Shown piece by piece: positions 51,098-59,774 of a stretch of 64,000 nucleotides of DNA; the stretch's first letter is position 1, and every line of letters begins with the position of its first letter. Origin of the DNA: an uncultured Eggerthellaceae bacterium. GTDB taxonomy: Bacteria; Actinomycetota; Coriobacteriia; Coriobacteriales; Eggerthellaceae. The position numbers were made by a program, and so were the translations under genes. The notes below the pieces were generated by a model. It was not told the DNA's origin. It did not search any database and worked only from the letters and a program-made list of their open reading frames with translations. Location of the stretch: the NCBI GenBank assembly GCA_910588985.1, contig CAJURO010000001.1, positions 1-64,000 on the forward strand. The letters run 5' to 3'.

Positions 51098-52206
51098 GCC
51101 TAGACGTGAACATCAGGAAGCGCTTCAAGGAATTCGACCTTGATGTTTCCTTCTCTGCGGGAAATGAGACGCTTGGATTCTTAGGTGTCTCGGGATGCGG
51201 CAAATCGTTGACCTTGCGCTGCATCGCAGGAATAGAGAAGCCTGACGAGGGTCGCATCGTGGTGAACGATGAGGTCTTCTTCGACTCAAAGGCGGGGATC
51301 AATCTTTCGCCGCAGCAGCGCAAGACAGCGCTTCTGTTCCAGAACTACATGCTCTTTCCCAATCTGACGGTCGAGGAGAACGTGGGCGCTGGGATCAGCC
51401 GAAGCGTGAGCAAGGTAGAACGGGCGCGTTTGGTCGAGGCGGAGCTTCACCGATTCGGCCTTATTGGATTCAATGATCGCTATCCAGCTCAGCTCTCGGG
51501 AGGCCAACAGCAACGGGTGGCGCTTGCGCGCATGCTTGCGGCGAAACCAGGCATCCTTATGCTCGATGAGCCGTTCAGCGCGCTTGATGCGCATCTCAAG
51601 AGCGTTCTCGAGCAGAATCTTGTGAGCTTGTTCGACGCATTCGAAGGAACGATTCTCTATGTGAGTCACGATATTGATGAAGCCATCCGCTTCTGCGATA
51701 GGATCGCTGTCGTGCAATCGGGTCATATCCTTGAAATTGACACAGCAGATGGGCTCGTGCAGGATCCCCATTCAGAGGCCGCGCTCAAGCTCTCTGGTTG
51801 CAAGAACGTCGTTCACGTCGAATACGTTGATGAGCATCTGGTCTATGCGCCTCAATGGGGCGTCAATGTTGCTACGTCCGCTCCTGTTCCTCGAGATGTC
51901 AAATATATCGGCATTCGTGCTTTCTTCATCGAGCGAGCAGAGGGATCTGGTGAGAATTGCTACCCCGTGCGCGTAGATCGCGTGAGCGATTCGCGCTTCG
52001 AGCGCTCAGTGCTGCTTGGTTTTCGCGATCGAAGCGAGAGGGCGGCTTGTGCGGTTGAGCGCGAAGATGATGAGATGCGCTATCTTCACCAGCACCTCTT
52101 CTGGAAAGTCGACAAGTTGATCGTTCCTCCTGAGGAGCTTCCAGAGGTGGGCGATGAGCTCTCCATCAGGATCCCTCCCGAAAAGATACATCTTGTCTCT
52201 CAGTAG
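51094..52206 (+). CDS. modC: Molybdate ABC transporter ATP-binding protein
   Basis: A 370-residue ABC ATPase. Walker A is GVSGCGKSLTLRCIAGIE, the Q-loop is LLFQNYMLFPNLTVEEN, the signature is LSGGQQQRVALARML, Walker B is ILMLDEPFSALDAHLK, and the H-loop is VSHDIDEAIRFCD. The C-terminal about 140 residues form a further regulatory domain that does not clearly match the molybdate-binding TOBE (Mop) pattern. ATG 51094 overlaps the modB stop (ATGA), so translation is coupled. It energises the modB channel. Confidence 0.93.
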   Translation: MSLDVNIRKRFKEFDLDVSFSAGNETLGFLGVSGCGKSLTLRCIAGIEKPDEGRIVVNDEVFFDSKAGINLSPQQRKTALLFQNYMLFPNLTVEENVGAGISRSVSKVERARLVEAELHRFGLIGFNDRYPAQLSGGQQQRVALARMLAAKPGILMLDEPFSALDAHLKSVLEQNLVSLFDAFEGTILYVSHDIDEAIRFCDRIAVVQSGHILEIDTADGLVQDPHSEAALKLSGCKNVVHVEYVDEHLVYAPQWGVNVATSAPVPRDVKYIGIRAFFIERAEGSGENCYPVRVDRVSDSRFERSVLLGFRDRSERAACAVEREDDEMRYLHQHLFWKVDKLIVPPEELPEVGDELSIRIPPEKIHLVSQ

Positions 52207-52275
52207 AATTCTCCTCATTTGTGTTACATTCATCAGCGAGCATAGTTTCTTCGCTGATCGATGGGAGAGGGGATC

Positions 52276-53280
52276 GTGAAGGATCATCACGGAAGGGTCA
52301 TCGATTATCTGCGTATCTCGCTGACCGATCGATGTAATTTCAGATGCGTATATTGCATGCCTGAGGATGGCGTGTGCCAGATTCCACACGACGAGATCCT
52401 GCGCATTGAGGAGATCGAGCGTCTCGTGCGCGTCGCAGCCGATCTTGGCATCAAGAGCGTGCGCCTGACGGGCGGAGAGCCGCTTGTGCGCAAGGGCGTA
52501 GAGGACCTTGTGGCAAGCATCACAGCTACGCCAGGGATCGAGAACGTATCCATGACCACCAACGGCGTGCTTTTGCCGCAGATGGCGAAAGACCTCAAGG
52601 CGGCAGGGCTTGATCGCGTGAACATCTCGCTTGATACGCTTGATGCTGAGCAGTTTCGCAAGATCACGCGCGTGGGCAAGCTCGAAGACACGCTTGCAGG
52701 AATCGAGGCAGCGCTCGAAGCAGGGTTCAACCCTGTCAAGATCAACGCAGTCACCGTGCGCAGCCTTGAGCAGGATGTGCTCGAATTCGCGAAGCTCTCG
52801 ATCGACCGCCCGCTCCATGTCCGCTTCATTGAGTTCATGCCAGTGGGAGATTCAACGTCGACTGGCATCGATGGGCAGGGGTGGGGCAAGGCCGATGTCA
52901 TCCCCTCTGACGAGCTCATCGAGACCATCAACGCCCAAGCTGAGGAAGCAGGCATTGGAGGGCTTATCCCTGCTGGGAAGAATCCTCTTGGGTGGGGACC
53001 AGCAAAGTACTATCAGTTCGAAGGTGCGCAAGGGACGGTCGGGTTCATCTCGCCGCTCTCGCGGCATTTTTGCTCAAGCTGCAACCGCTTGCGCTTGACT
53101 GCTGACGGGAAGATCCGACCGTGCTTGTTCTCTGATGAGGAATTCGATGTGCGCACCCCTCTTCGCACGCAAACAGACGACGAGGTTCGTGATGTGCTGC
53201 TCACAGCGCTTGGCGCGAAGCCTGATGAGCATCATGATAAAGTGGGCACGGAGCGCAATATGAGCCAGATCGGTGGATAG
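52276..53280 (+). CDS. moaA: GTP 3',8-cyclase (molybdenum cofactor synthesis, MoaA)
   Basis: A 334-residue radical-SAM enzyme that converts GTP to 3',8-cH2GTP, the first step of molybdopterin synthesis. The SAM cluster is C20-N-F-R-C24-V-Y-C27, and the SAM-binding RLTGGEPLVRKG follows. The second cluster near the C terminus is C-X2-C-X13-C in FCSSCNRLRL to RPCLF. The essential C-terminal Gly-Gly is present (SQIGG). GTG 52276 has GGAGAGGG four bases before it; the in-frame ATG 52261 lacks a site. A hairpin (ATCAGCGA/TCGCTGAT, 52232-52258) lies in the 69-base gap after modC. Confidence 0.96.
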   Translation: MKDHHGRVIDYLRISLTDRCNFRCVYCMPEDGVCQIPHDEILRIEEIERLVRVAADLGIKSVRLTGGEPLVRKGVEDLVASITATPGIENVSMTTNGVLLPQMAKDLKAAGLDRVNISLDTLDAEQFRKITRVGKLEDTLAGIEAALEAGFNPVKINAVTVRSLEQDVLEFAKLSIDRPLHVRFIEFMPVGDSTSTGIDGQGWGKADVIPSDELIETINAQAEEAGIGGLIPAGKNPLGWGPAKYYQFEGAQGTVGFISPLSRHFCSSCNRLRLTADGKIRPCLFSDEEFDVRTPLRTQTDDEVRDVLLTALGAKPDEHHDKVGTERNMSQIGG

Positions 53281-53361
53281 TAGGGGGCGCATGCTGCTTC
53301 GACATCGTGCATGCCGCTTCAGAGGCACCGTGATACTTGAGAGGAAATGAAAGGGACGACC

Positions 53362-53877
53362 ATGAGCGATCAGCTGACCCATATCGATGAAAAGGGAGAT
53401 GTCCGCATGGTGGATGTGTCGAGCAAGCCCGACACCGAGCGAATCGCAATAGCAGAAGGATTCATCGCCATGCATCAAGAGACGCTTGACCTGATCGTAG
53501 GTGGTCAAGCAGCAAAGGGAGATGTGCTTGCCTGTGCGCGGGTTGCAGGCGTGATGGGTGCGAAGCAGACCTCATCGCTCATTCCCATGTGCCATCCGCT
53601 CAACATCACCAAAGCGAAGATCGAGCTGAGGGCTGTCGAGGCAGGTGAGCGTGCGGATGGCAAAGTGGGCATCCATGTGCTCTCGACCTGTGGGGTGACA
53701 GGGAAGACAGGTATCGAGATGGAGGCGCTGACAGGCGCAAGCATCGCTTGTCTAACGATTTACGATATGTGCAAAGCCGTAGACCGCGGAATGGAGATAA
53801 TGGATATCAGGCTGCTGAAAAAGGATGGCGGCAAGAGCGGTTTATGGATGCGTGACAATGAACGAAACGAAGATTGA
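53362..53877 (+). CDS. moaC: Cyclic pyranopterin monophosphate synthase (MoaC)
   Basis: A 171-residue hexameric enzyme that acts right after MoaA, rearranging 3',8-cH2GTP to cyclic pyranopterin monophosphate. Marks are THIDEKGDVRMVDVSSKPDT, GDVLACARVAGVMGAKQTSSLIPMCHPLNI with active-site residues, TCGVTGKTGIEMEALTGAS and the catalytic Lys/Asp in YDMCKAVDRGMEI followed by RLLKKDGGKSG. ATG 53362 is preferred (AAGGGA spaced seven bases); ATG 53347 is too close to GAGAGG. It overlaps the start of pyk by 20 bases, a curious coupling to glycolysis. Confidence 0.96.
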   Translation: MSDQLTHIDEKGDVRMVDVSSKPDTERIAIAEGFIAMHQETLDLIVGGQAAKGDVLACARVAGVMGAKQTSSLIPMCHPLNITKAKIELRAVEAGERADGKVGIHVLSTCGVTGKTGIEMEALTGASIACLTIYDMCKAVDRGMEIMDIRLLKKDGGKSGLWMRDNERNED

Positions 53878-55414
53878 GCCTGAGGCAAAGACCAAGATCA
53901 TCTGCACGATAGGTCCTTCTGTTGACACAGAAGACGCCATCGTTGAGCTCATCGATGCAGGGATGGACCTTGCACGATTGAACTTCAGTCATGGAACGCA
54001 TGAGGATCATGCACGGCGGTGCGACATCATCCGCGCTGCGCGTGCTCGTACGAAGGTGCCCGTTGCTCTCATCTTGGACACCAAAGGGCCAGAGATCCGC
54101 ATTGGGGACGTCGCAGGCGGGGCGGTCGAGCTTGCGATGGGCAAGCCTCTCATGCTCACCGCTGATGGGCGTGTGGGCGATGCTCATGCGGTAAGCCAGT
54201 CATTCCCGCAGCTGTCAGATTATGTGTCGTTAGGCGATACGATCCTTCTCGATGATGGGCTGATCGCGCTTGAGGTCAATGGTACAGAAGGCCGTGACAT
54301 TTCCTGCATCGTCGTGAACCCAGGCGTGCTGAAGCCGAATAAGTCCTTGAACATCCCGCGCGTCAACATCCCCCTTCCCTCGATCACCGACAAGGACAAG
54401 GAAGATGTTCTCTTTGGCATCGAGCAAGACATTGACTTCATCGCAATGTCGTTCGTCAAGGATGCGCAGGCTGTGCATGAAATGCGCTCCTTCATTCGCG
54501 AGCATGCCGATGCACCTATCGGAATCATCGCGAAGATCGAGAATGCGATGGCCGTTACGAACATCGACGAGATCATCGAGGCAGCAGACGCCATTATGGT
54601 CGCACGTGGCGATCTTGGCGTAGAGCTTCCCCCTGACGAGGTGCCGCATATCCAAAAGGAGATCTGCAAGAAATGCAACGATGCTCATAAGCCCGTTATC
54701 ATCGCAACGCAGATGCTCGAGTCGATGACCTCGAATCCTCGTCCTACGCGTGCCGAGGCCGCTGATGTAGCCAATGCGGTCTATGATGGTGCGGACTGCA
54801 TCATGCTTTCGGGGGAGACGGCAGCAGGACGCTATCCTATCGAAGCGGTTCAGACGATGAACAAGATCGCGCGTACAAGCGAAGCTCATTATTTCGAGAA
54901 CCTGCGCTCTCGCCCACGTGTTCGCTCTGGTGCGAAATCCATTTCTCATGCAGTTGGAATCGCCGCTGTGCAAACAGCGAAGGACATCGGTGCAACCTGT
55001 TTGATCTGCCCGACGATGACAGGTCGTAGCGCACGCCTCATCTCGAGCTTGCGACCACAGATCCCTGTCTATGCCGTTGCGCCCGATATTCGCACCACGC
55101 GATTCATGCAGATATTCTGGGGTGTCACTCCTTTGCTCGGTGATGTTCAGGGAGATATGCGCCATGTGATCCAGAATGCAGAAGATGTCGTTATTGAAAG
55201 CGGCTGTGTGAAGCCTGGCGATATTGCTGTGCTTACGTGTGGAGATCGATTCACAAGCCCTGTCAAGCGACATTCTGATGGCAGTGTCGACAAGTTCTCT
55301 CCAGCCAACGTCATGTATGTTGTGGAGATTCGGGATGAACGCACCGCAAGCGCGGTTGCAAATTCAGGCGATGATGCGCTCATGACTTCGTCGTTCTTCT
55401 TCCATTCACGCTAG
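53858..55414 (+). CDS. pyk: Pyruvate kinase
   Basis: 518 residues. It makes pyruvate and ATP from phosphoenolpyruvate and ADP, the last step of glycolysis. The barrel shows TKIICTIGPSVDTEDAIVELIDAGMDLARLNFSHG, LDTKGPEIRIG, the catalytic-lysine block IIAKIENAMAVTNIDEII, MVARGDLGVELP and ATQMLESMTSNPRPTRAE. The C-terminal domain (LICPTMTGRSARLISSLRP) is typical. An extra stretch after about 480 is short. ATG 53858 (MNETKIEPE) lies inside the end of moaC; there is only a weak ribosome site, so re-initiation from moaC is likely. Confidence 0.97.
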   Translation: MNETKIEPEAKTKIICTIGPSVDTEDAIVELIDAGMDLARLNFSHGTHEDHARRCDIIRAARARTKVPVALILDTKGPEIRIGDVAGGAVELAMGKPLMLTADGRVGDAHAVSQSFPQLSDYVSLGDTILLDDGLIALEVNGTEGRDISCIVVNPGVLKPNKSLNIPRVNIPLPSITDKDKEDVLFGIEQDIDFIAMSFVKDAQAVHEMRSFIREHADAPIGIIAKIENAMAVTNIDEIIEAADAIMVARGDLGVELPPDEVPHIQKEICKKCNDAHKPVIIATQMLESMTSNPRPTRAEAADVANAVYDGADCIMLSGETAAGRYPIEAVQTMNKIARTSEAHYFENLRSRPRVRSGAKSISHAVGIAAVQTAKDIGATCLICPTMTGRSARLISSLRPQIPVYAVAPDIRTTRFMQIFWGVTPLLGDVQGDMRHVIQNAEDVVIESGCVKPGDIAVLTCGDRFTSPVKRHSDGSVDKFSPANVMYVVEIRDERTASAVANSGDDALMTSSFFFHSR

Positions 55415-55466
55415 ACTGGCAAGCGTCACCTCTTGATCGTGCACTGAGCCGCTTGAGCAGGGGTTG

Positions 55467-55475
55467 TGGTACTAT
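55467..55475 (+). promoter_or_regulatory. Possible extended -10 promoter for yebC
   Basis: TG-G-TACTAT lies 38 bases before the yebC start. No convincing -35 is visible. Confidence 0.35.
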
Positions 55476-55513
55476 CTTCACCGCTTGTTATTTGATTCAA
55501 CGAGAGGGTATCT

Positions 55514-56311
55514 ATGTCAGGGCATTCAAAGTGGGCTACCACCAAACATCGCAAGGCAGCGCAAGACGCTAAGCGCTCAGCGCTGTTCTCGAAACTTTCC
55601 AGGAATATCACGGTTGCAGCGAAAGAAGGCGGAGACCCTAACCCTGAGAACAATGCCTCTCTTGCAGCGGCTATCGACAAGGCCAAGGGCTACTCGTTGC
55701 CGAAGGATAAGATCAAGACGGCTATCGACAAGGCATTTGGTTCTGGCAAAGATGCTGCGAACTACGAGACGGTCATCTATGAGGGCTACGGTCCTGCTGG
55801 CATCGCTGTGTACTGCGAGGCGCTAACAGACAATCGCAATCGTACCGCAGCTGATGTGCGCAGCGCCTTCTCGCATGCTGGCGGAAATCTTGGAACATCT
55901 GGCTCGGTTGCCTTCCAGTTCGAGAAGAAGGGCCAGATCATGGTTTCGAAGGAGATCGAGACAGGGGACAAGAAGAACCCTATTGGCCCGAACGGCGCTG
56001 CTGCCGATGAGGAAGAGTTCATGCTCGCAGTTGCAGAAGCAGGCGGCGATGACTACGAAGATGCTGATGATGAGTGGATCGTCTATACCGCTCCTGGGGA
56101 CCTTGCAGCAGTGAAGAATGGTCTTGTCGAACAAGGGGTTGAGGTCAAAGGCGCCGAGCTCACCATGATCGCAACCACGCCGACAGAAGTATCGCTCTCT
56201 GATGCGAAGAAGGTCATGCGTCTGATCGACCGCTTGGAAGAGCTTGAGGATCTGCAGAACGTCTATCACACTGCTGATATCACTGATGAGATCGCTGAGC
56301 AGCTCGATTAA
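55514..56311 (+). CDS. YebC/PmpR/TACO1-family protein
   Basis: A 265-residue, three-domain protein. The conserved start SGHSKWATTKHRKAAQDAKRSALFSKLSRNITVAAKEGG is clear, followed by ENNASLAAAIDKAKGYSLPKDKIKTAIDKAFG and YEGYGPAGIAVYCEALTDNRNRTAADVRSAFSHAGGNLG. The C-terminal domains have EFMLAVAEAGGDDYED and TPTEVSLSDAKKVMRLIDRLEELEDLQNVYHT. Members act as DNA-binding regulators in some bacteria and as translation factors that relieve ribosome stalling in others. Here ruvC, a frequent neighbour, is not in the window. GAGAGGGTATCT precedes ATG 55514. Confidence 0.94.
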   Translation: MSGHSKWATTKHRKAAQDAKRSALFSKLSRNITVAAKEGGDPNPENNASLAAAIDKAKGYSLPKDKIKTAIDKAFGSGKDAANYETVIYEGYGPAGIAVYCEALTDNRNRTAADVRSAFSHAGGNLGTSGSVAFQFEKKGQIMVSKEIETGDKKNPIGPNGAAADEEEFMLAVAEAGGDDYEDADDEWIVYTAPGDLAAVKNGLVEQGVEVKGAELTMIATTPTEVSLSDAKKVMRLIDRLEELEDLQNVYHTADITDEIAEQLD

Positions 56312-56336
56312 TCACCTTTCGCAGATCAGCTTTTTC

Positions 56337-56367
56337 AGGGGGTAGGCGTCTCAGGCGGCTACCCCCT
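56337..56367 (+). terminator. Terminator-like hairpin after yebC
   Basis: AGGGGGTAG (56337-56345) pairs with CTACCCCCT (56359-56367), with a 13-base loop. The downstream sequence is AAATCGTTT rather than a T-run, and the MITE-like copy C begins nine bases later. Confidence 0.65.
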
Positions 56368-56376
56368 AAATCGTTT

Positions 56377-56542
56377 GGCTCTGTTAACCCAGATTGGATA
56401 CACAATGGGTTGCCTATGATGATGAAAGTCTCGCCGCGTCGTCGCTTCGAGCCATAAGTCTCTCAGCTCCTTTGGCTTACCTCGCTTTCATCATTATAGG
56501 CAACCTTCAAGCGCAATATATCCAGCTCGGGTTGACAGAGCC
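56377..56542 (+). repeat. MITE-like element, copy C (166 bp)
   Basis: Third copy. The ends GGCTCTGTTAACCC (56377-56390) and GGGTTGACAGAGCC (56529-56542) pair with one wobble. The flanking 8-mers are AATCGTTT (56369-56376) and AAACGATT (56543-56550), six of eight matching. These flanks are also inversely related, which extends the terminal stem. The long middle stem has no bulge here: GGTTGCC, TATGATGATG and AAAG pair with CTTTCATCATTATAGGCAACC with one G-U. It lies between convergent yebC and aspT, and its right flank touches the aspT stop codon. Confidence 0.87.
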
Positions 56543-56549
56543 AAACGAT

Positions 56550-57836
56550 TTAACGCTCAAGCGCCTCAAGCGCCGCGAGCTTCGCACAACAGACGAACAC
56601 TTCGAGCGCCTCTGCGAGCTCTTCGATCGGTGGCATCGTCGGCGCGATGCGGATGTTTGCATCATATGGGTCGTTGCCATAAGGCCATGTCGCTCCCGAT
56701 CCTGTGAGCTTTACCCCTGCATTCCGCGCAAGCTCTACTGTGCGCTTCGCGGTGTTCGGCAACCCGTCGAAGGAAATGAAGTACCCTCCATGAGGCTTGG
56801 TCCATGTGGCGATGTGCGCATCATCCAGTCCCTCTTCGAGCATCTGCTCGACAAGCTCGAACTTGGGGCGAATGATATCGGCGTGCTTCTGCATATGCTG
56901 AGCTATAGCCGCTTCGTCAGGCAAGAAGCGTGCATGGCGCAGCTGATTGAGCTTATCTGAGCCTATCATCTGGGTGCTGACGAGCTTTTTGGTCTCTTCG
57001 ATATTCGCCCTGCTTGCCGCCATTGCGGCAATGCCTGCTCCAGGGAATGTGATCTTCGATGTCGAGGCGAACTTGAAATAGCGGTCCGAAGTTTCGAATT
57101 CGGTGCAGGCGATTCCGATGTCAAGGACGCGATCCTGCATCGCAGGGTCCGCATAGAGGTCATGGACGCAATAGGCATTGTCCCAGAAGATGCGGAAGTC
57201 GGACGCTGCGCATGGCATCTGCGCAAGACGACGTACTGTTTCATCTGCATAGGTGATGCCGCTTGGATTGGAGTATTGAGGCACGCACCAGATTCCTTTG
57301 ACAGAGGCGTCATCCGCAACGATCCGCTCGACCTCGTCCATGTCGGGACCCGTTTCAAGGAGAGGGATCGGGATCATCTCGATGCCGAACTGCTCAAGGA
57401 TGGCGAAATGCCGATCGTAGCCAGGGACAGGGCAGAGGAATTTGACGGTATCAAGGGTACCCCACGGAGTGCTTCCAAGACATCCATAGGTCATGCAGCG
57501 TTGGATGGTGTCATACATGACGGTGAGCGAGGAGTTCCCGAAAACGATCACCGTCTCAGGCTTATCGTCGAGAAGGGATGCCATCAAGCGCTTCGCCTCG
57601 GGGATGCCGTCGATCACCCCGTAGTTGCGGCAGTCGGTGCCGTCCTCAGAGAAGCAATCGGATGCTGATGCGAGTTCAGTGAGGAGTGGGGTAGAGAGGT
57701 CAAGCTGCTTTGCCGAGGGCTTCCCGCGTGCCATGTCGAGCGATAGCCCGCGAGCAAGGATCTCCTCGTATTCGTCTGCGACGATCGAGCGCTCATGCGC
57801 TAGTTCGTCGGGCGTCATCTCAGTGTATCGAGCCAT
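56550..57836 (-). CDS. aspT: Aspartate aminotransferase, class I-gamma (MocR-type aminotransferase family)
   Basis: A 428-residue PLP enzyme moving an amino group between aspartate and 2-oxoglutarate. It closely follows the Corynebacterium AspT pattern: LDMARGKPSAKQLD, GTDCRNYGVIDGIPEAKRL, VFGNSSLTVMYD, CPVPGYDRHFAI, VPQYSNPSGITY and WDNAYCVHDL. The PLP lysine is in STSKITFPGAG, and KPHGGYFISFDGLP and the PLP-phosphate Arg region NIRIAPTMPP follow. The minus-strand ATG at 57836 (MARYTEMTPDEL) is preferred over the longer frame from 57929, with AGAGAAG directly upstream. It converges on yebC and diverges from putP. Confidence 0.93.
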   Translation of the reverse strand: MARYTEMTPDELAHERSIVADEYEEILARGLSLDMARGKPSAKQLDLSTPLLTELASASDCFSEDGTDCRNYGVIDGIPEAKRLMASLLDDKPETVIVFGNSSLTVMYDTIQRCMTYGCLGSTPWGTLDTVKFLCPVPGYDRHFAILEQFGIEMIPIPLLETGPDMDEVERIVADDASVKGIWCVPQYSNPSGITYADETVRRLAQMPCAASDFRIFWDNAYCVHDLYADPAMQDRVLDIGIACTEFETSDRYFKFASTSKITFPGAGIAAMAASRANIEETKKLVSTQMIGSDKLNQLRHARFLPDEAAIAQHMQKHADIIRPKFELVEQMLEEGLDDAHIATWTKPHGGYFISFDGLPNTAKRTVELARNAGVKLTGSGATWPYGNDPYDANIRIAPTMPPIEELAEALEVFVCCAKLAALEALER

Positions 57837-57918
57837 CTTCTCTGCCTTTCGCCGCTTTTTGTGCAATGTGCGCCTGCGTGAACATGCAAAATATGCTGGC
57901 CACTCCAGTCCAATAAAG

Positions 57919-57924
57919 TATAAT
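57919..57924 (+). promoter_or_regulatory. -10 box of the putP promoter
   Basis: Consensus TATAAT, 36 bases before the putP ATG, in the gap between divergent aspT and putP. The -35 region is poor (CTGGCC), which may mean activator control. Confidence 0.5.
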
Positions 57925-57959
57925 CCCAAAGTTCGTTCATCCAGGGGAGGAAAAGCATT

Positions 57960-59591
57960 ATGGTAACAGGCGATTTCTGGGTACTCTTCGCCATGCTCAT
58001 ATACTTCATCGTGGTGCTCACGATCGGCTTCGTCTATGCGAAGCGCTCGAACTCATCCACGTCTGAATACTTCATCGGTGGCCGTAAGGTAGGTCCATGG
58101 CTCACGGCGCTCTCTGCTGAAGCGAGCGATATGTCGGGCTATCTTCTCATGGGGCTTCCAGGGCTGGCATATTGGACGGGTGCATCCGATGCGGGGTGGA
58201 CGGCTGTCGGCCTTGCTATCGGCACGTATCTGAACTGGAAGCTCGTAGCGAAGCGGCTGCGCAAGTACTCCGTCAAGGCGGGAAACGCCATCACGCTGCC
58301 AGGCTTCTACTCCAAGCGTCTCCACGATGACAAGAATATCGTTTCGACGATCGCTGCGCTCATCATCCTTGTGTTCTTCTGCGTGTACGTGGGGAGCTGC
58401 TTCGTGACCTGCGGCAAGCTCTTCAACACGCTCTTTGGGCTCGACTACCTGACCATGATGTGCCTAGGCGCCATCATCGTGTTCCTCTACACGCTCATTG
58501 GCGGTTATCTCTCTGTGGTCGCTACTGACTTCGTGCAGGGCATGCTCATGTTCTTCGCGCTCGCTGTGGTGCTCATCGGCTCGATCACCTGGGCAGGTGG
58601 CGTTGAGAATGTCGTTGCATTCCTCTCTGATATCCCTGGCTTCTTGACGGGGGTTCAGATCGCCGTGCCTGTGGTGGGCGAAGATGGCTTGCAGATCATG
58701 AACGACAACGCGCCCCTCTTCGATGTTCCTGCCGAGTATGGTCTGCTCTCCATCATCTCGATGATGGCATGGGGGCTTGGATACTTCGGCATGCCGCAGG
58801 TGCTCGTTCGCTTCCTTGGCATCCGCTCTGCTGAGGAGATCAAGCGCAGCCGTGTGATCGCTGTGACCTGGGTGGTCGTTTCGCTCTTCTGCGCCATCTG
58901 CATTGGCTTGGTCGGACGTGCTGCGTTCCCTGTCATGTTCGCCTCGAACTCGGCCGCTGAGAACATCTTCATCGTGCTCTCTCAGGTCATGTTGCCCTCG
59001 TTCATGTGCGGCATCGTGGTCTCGGGCATCCTTGCGGCATCGATGTCGTCCTCTTCGAGCTATCTGCTCATCGCAGGCTCGAGCGTGGCTGAGAACATCT
59101 TTCGAGGCGTTATCAAGAAGGATGCAACCGATGGTCAGGTCATGATCGTGGCGCGCATCACGCTGATCGTGGTCTTCCTGTTCGGCATCTTGGTGGCATC
59201 TGACGAGAACTCGACCATCTTCTTCGTCGTGAGCTATGCGTGGGCTGGCTTGGGCGCTTCGTTCGGGCCGTTGACTCTCTGCTCGCTCTACTGGCGTCGT
59301 CTCACGAAGCAAGGTGCTATCGCGGGCATGATCGCTGGTACGGCAACCGTGCTCATTTGGCATAATCTGCTTTCGCCGCTTGGTGGCATCTTTGGGATCT
59401 ATGAGCTTCTTCCTGCTTTCATCATCTCGCTTGCATGCATCTTCATCGTAAGCCTCATCACGCCCGAGCCATCCCAAGAAGTGCTCGACGAGTTCGACCA
59501 TTACATGGATGAGGACCCAGATGAGGCGGCGCAGATGCAAAGAGATGCCGAGCTTACCGAGGAGGCAACGATCGAGGCAGTCGCAGACTAG
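57960..59591 (+). CDS. putP: Sodium:solute symporter, PutP (Na+/proline) type
   Basis: 543 residues with about thirteen membrane helices (LeuT-fold SSS family). The Na+ and substrate region shows SEYFIGGRKVGPWLTALSAEASDMSGYLLMGLPG, with the Ala/Ser/Asp pattern typical of PutP. WKLVAKRLRKYS, LPGFYSKR and the later GILAASMSSSSSYLLIAGS (Na2 site serines) are also present. PutP imports proline with sodium. The last 35 residues are acidic and cytoplasmic. AGGGGAGG precedes ATG 57960. Substrate specificity (proline against another amino acid) is inferred from family resemblance. Confidence 0.9.
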   Translation: MVTGDFWVLFAMLIYFIVVLTIGFVYAKRSNSSTSEYFIGGRKVGPWLTALSAEASDMSGYLLMGLPGLAYWTGASDAGWTAVGLAIGTYLNWKLVAKRLRKYSVKAGNAITLPGFYSKRLHDDKNIVSTIAALIILVFFCVYVGSCFVTCGKLFNTLFGLDYLTMMCLGAIIVFLYTLIGGYLSVVATDFVQGMLMFFALAVVLIGSITWAGGVENVVAFLSDIPGFLTGVQIAVPVVGEDGLQIMNDNAPLFDVPAEYGLLSIISMMAWGLGYFGMPQVLVRFLGIRSAEEIKRSRVIAVTWVVVSLFCAICIGLVGRAAFPVMFASNSAAENIFIVLSQVMLPSFMCGIVVSGILAASMSSSSSYLLIAGSSVAENIFRGVIKKDATDGQVMIVARITLIVVFLFGILVASDENSTIFFVVSYAWAGLGASFGPLTLCSLYWRRLTKQGAIAGMIAGTATVLIWHNLLSPLGGIFGIYELLPAFIISLACIFIVSLITPEPSQEVLDEFDHYMDEDPDEAAQMQRDAELTEEATIEAVAD

Positions 59592-59688
59592 CGAGCGCAA
59601 GAAAGCTTTCCATGCCTTAGAGCTTGTGCTATCATGCCTCAACTACATGTATTTCAGCTTTGTGCGTACTCTGTGTTTTTGCCATCAT

Positions 59689-59717
59689 TTGGAAGAATGC
59701 GCATCACGTGCTAAGAT
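59689..59717 (+). promoter_or_regulatory. Promoter of the NlpC/P60 gene
   Basis: TTGGAA (59689-59694), 17 bp, TAAGAT (59712-59717), 57 bases before the ATG. An alternative lies upstream at TTTCCA (59607) with TATCAT (59630), also 17 bp apart. Confidence 0.5.
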
Positions 59718-59774
59718 AAAGTGCATGTTTGCAAACACTACACATGCTCAATCCTAGGGAGGTTTACCAAACTT

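Noticed and set aside
22853..56542. The three 168-bp repeats as a CRISPR array or classical riboswitch
   Set aside because: Copies are 12-21 kb apart, carry inverted ends and flanking direct repeats, and lie both downstream and upstream of unrelated genes.
58464..59642. A 392-codon minus-strand open frame opposite putP, His/Glu/Arg-rich
   Set aside because: It is the reverse reading of hydrophobic codons in a clear transporter; no start signals.
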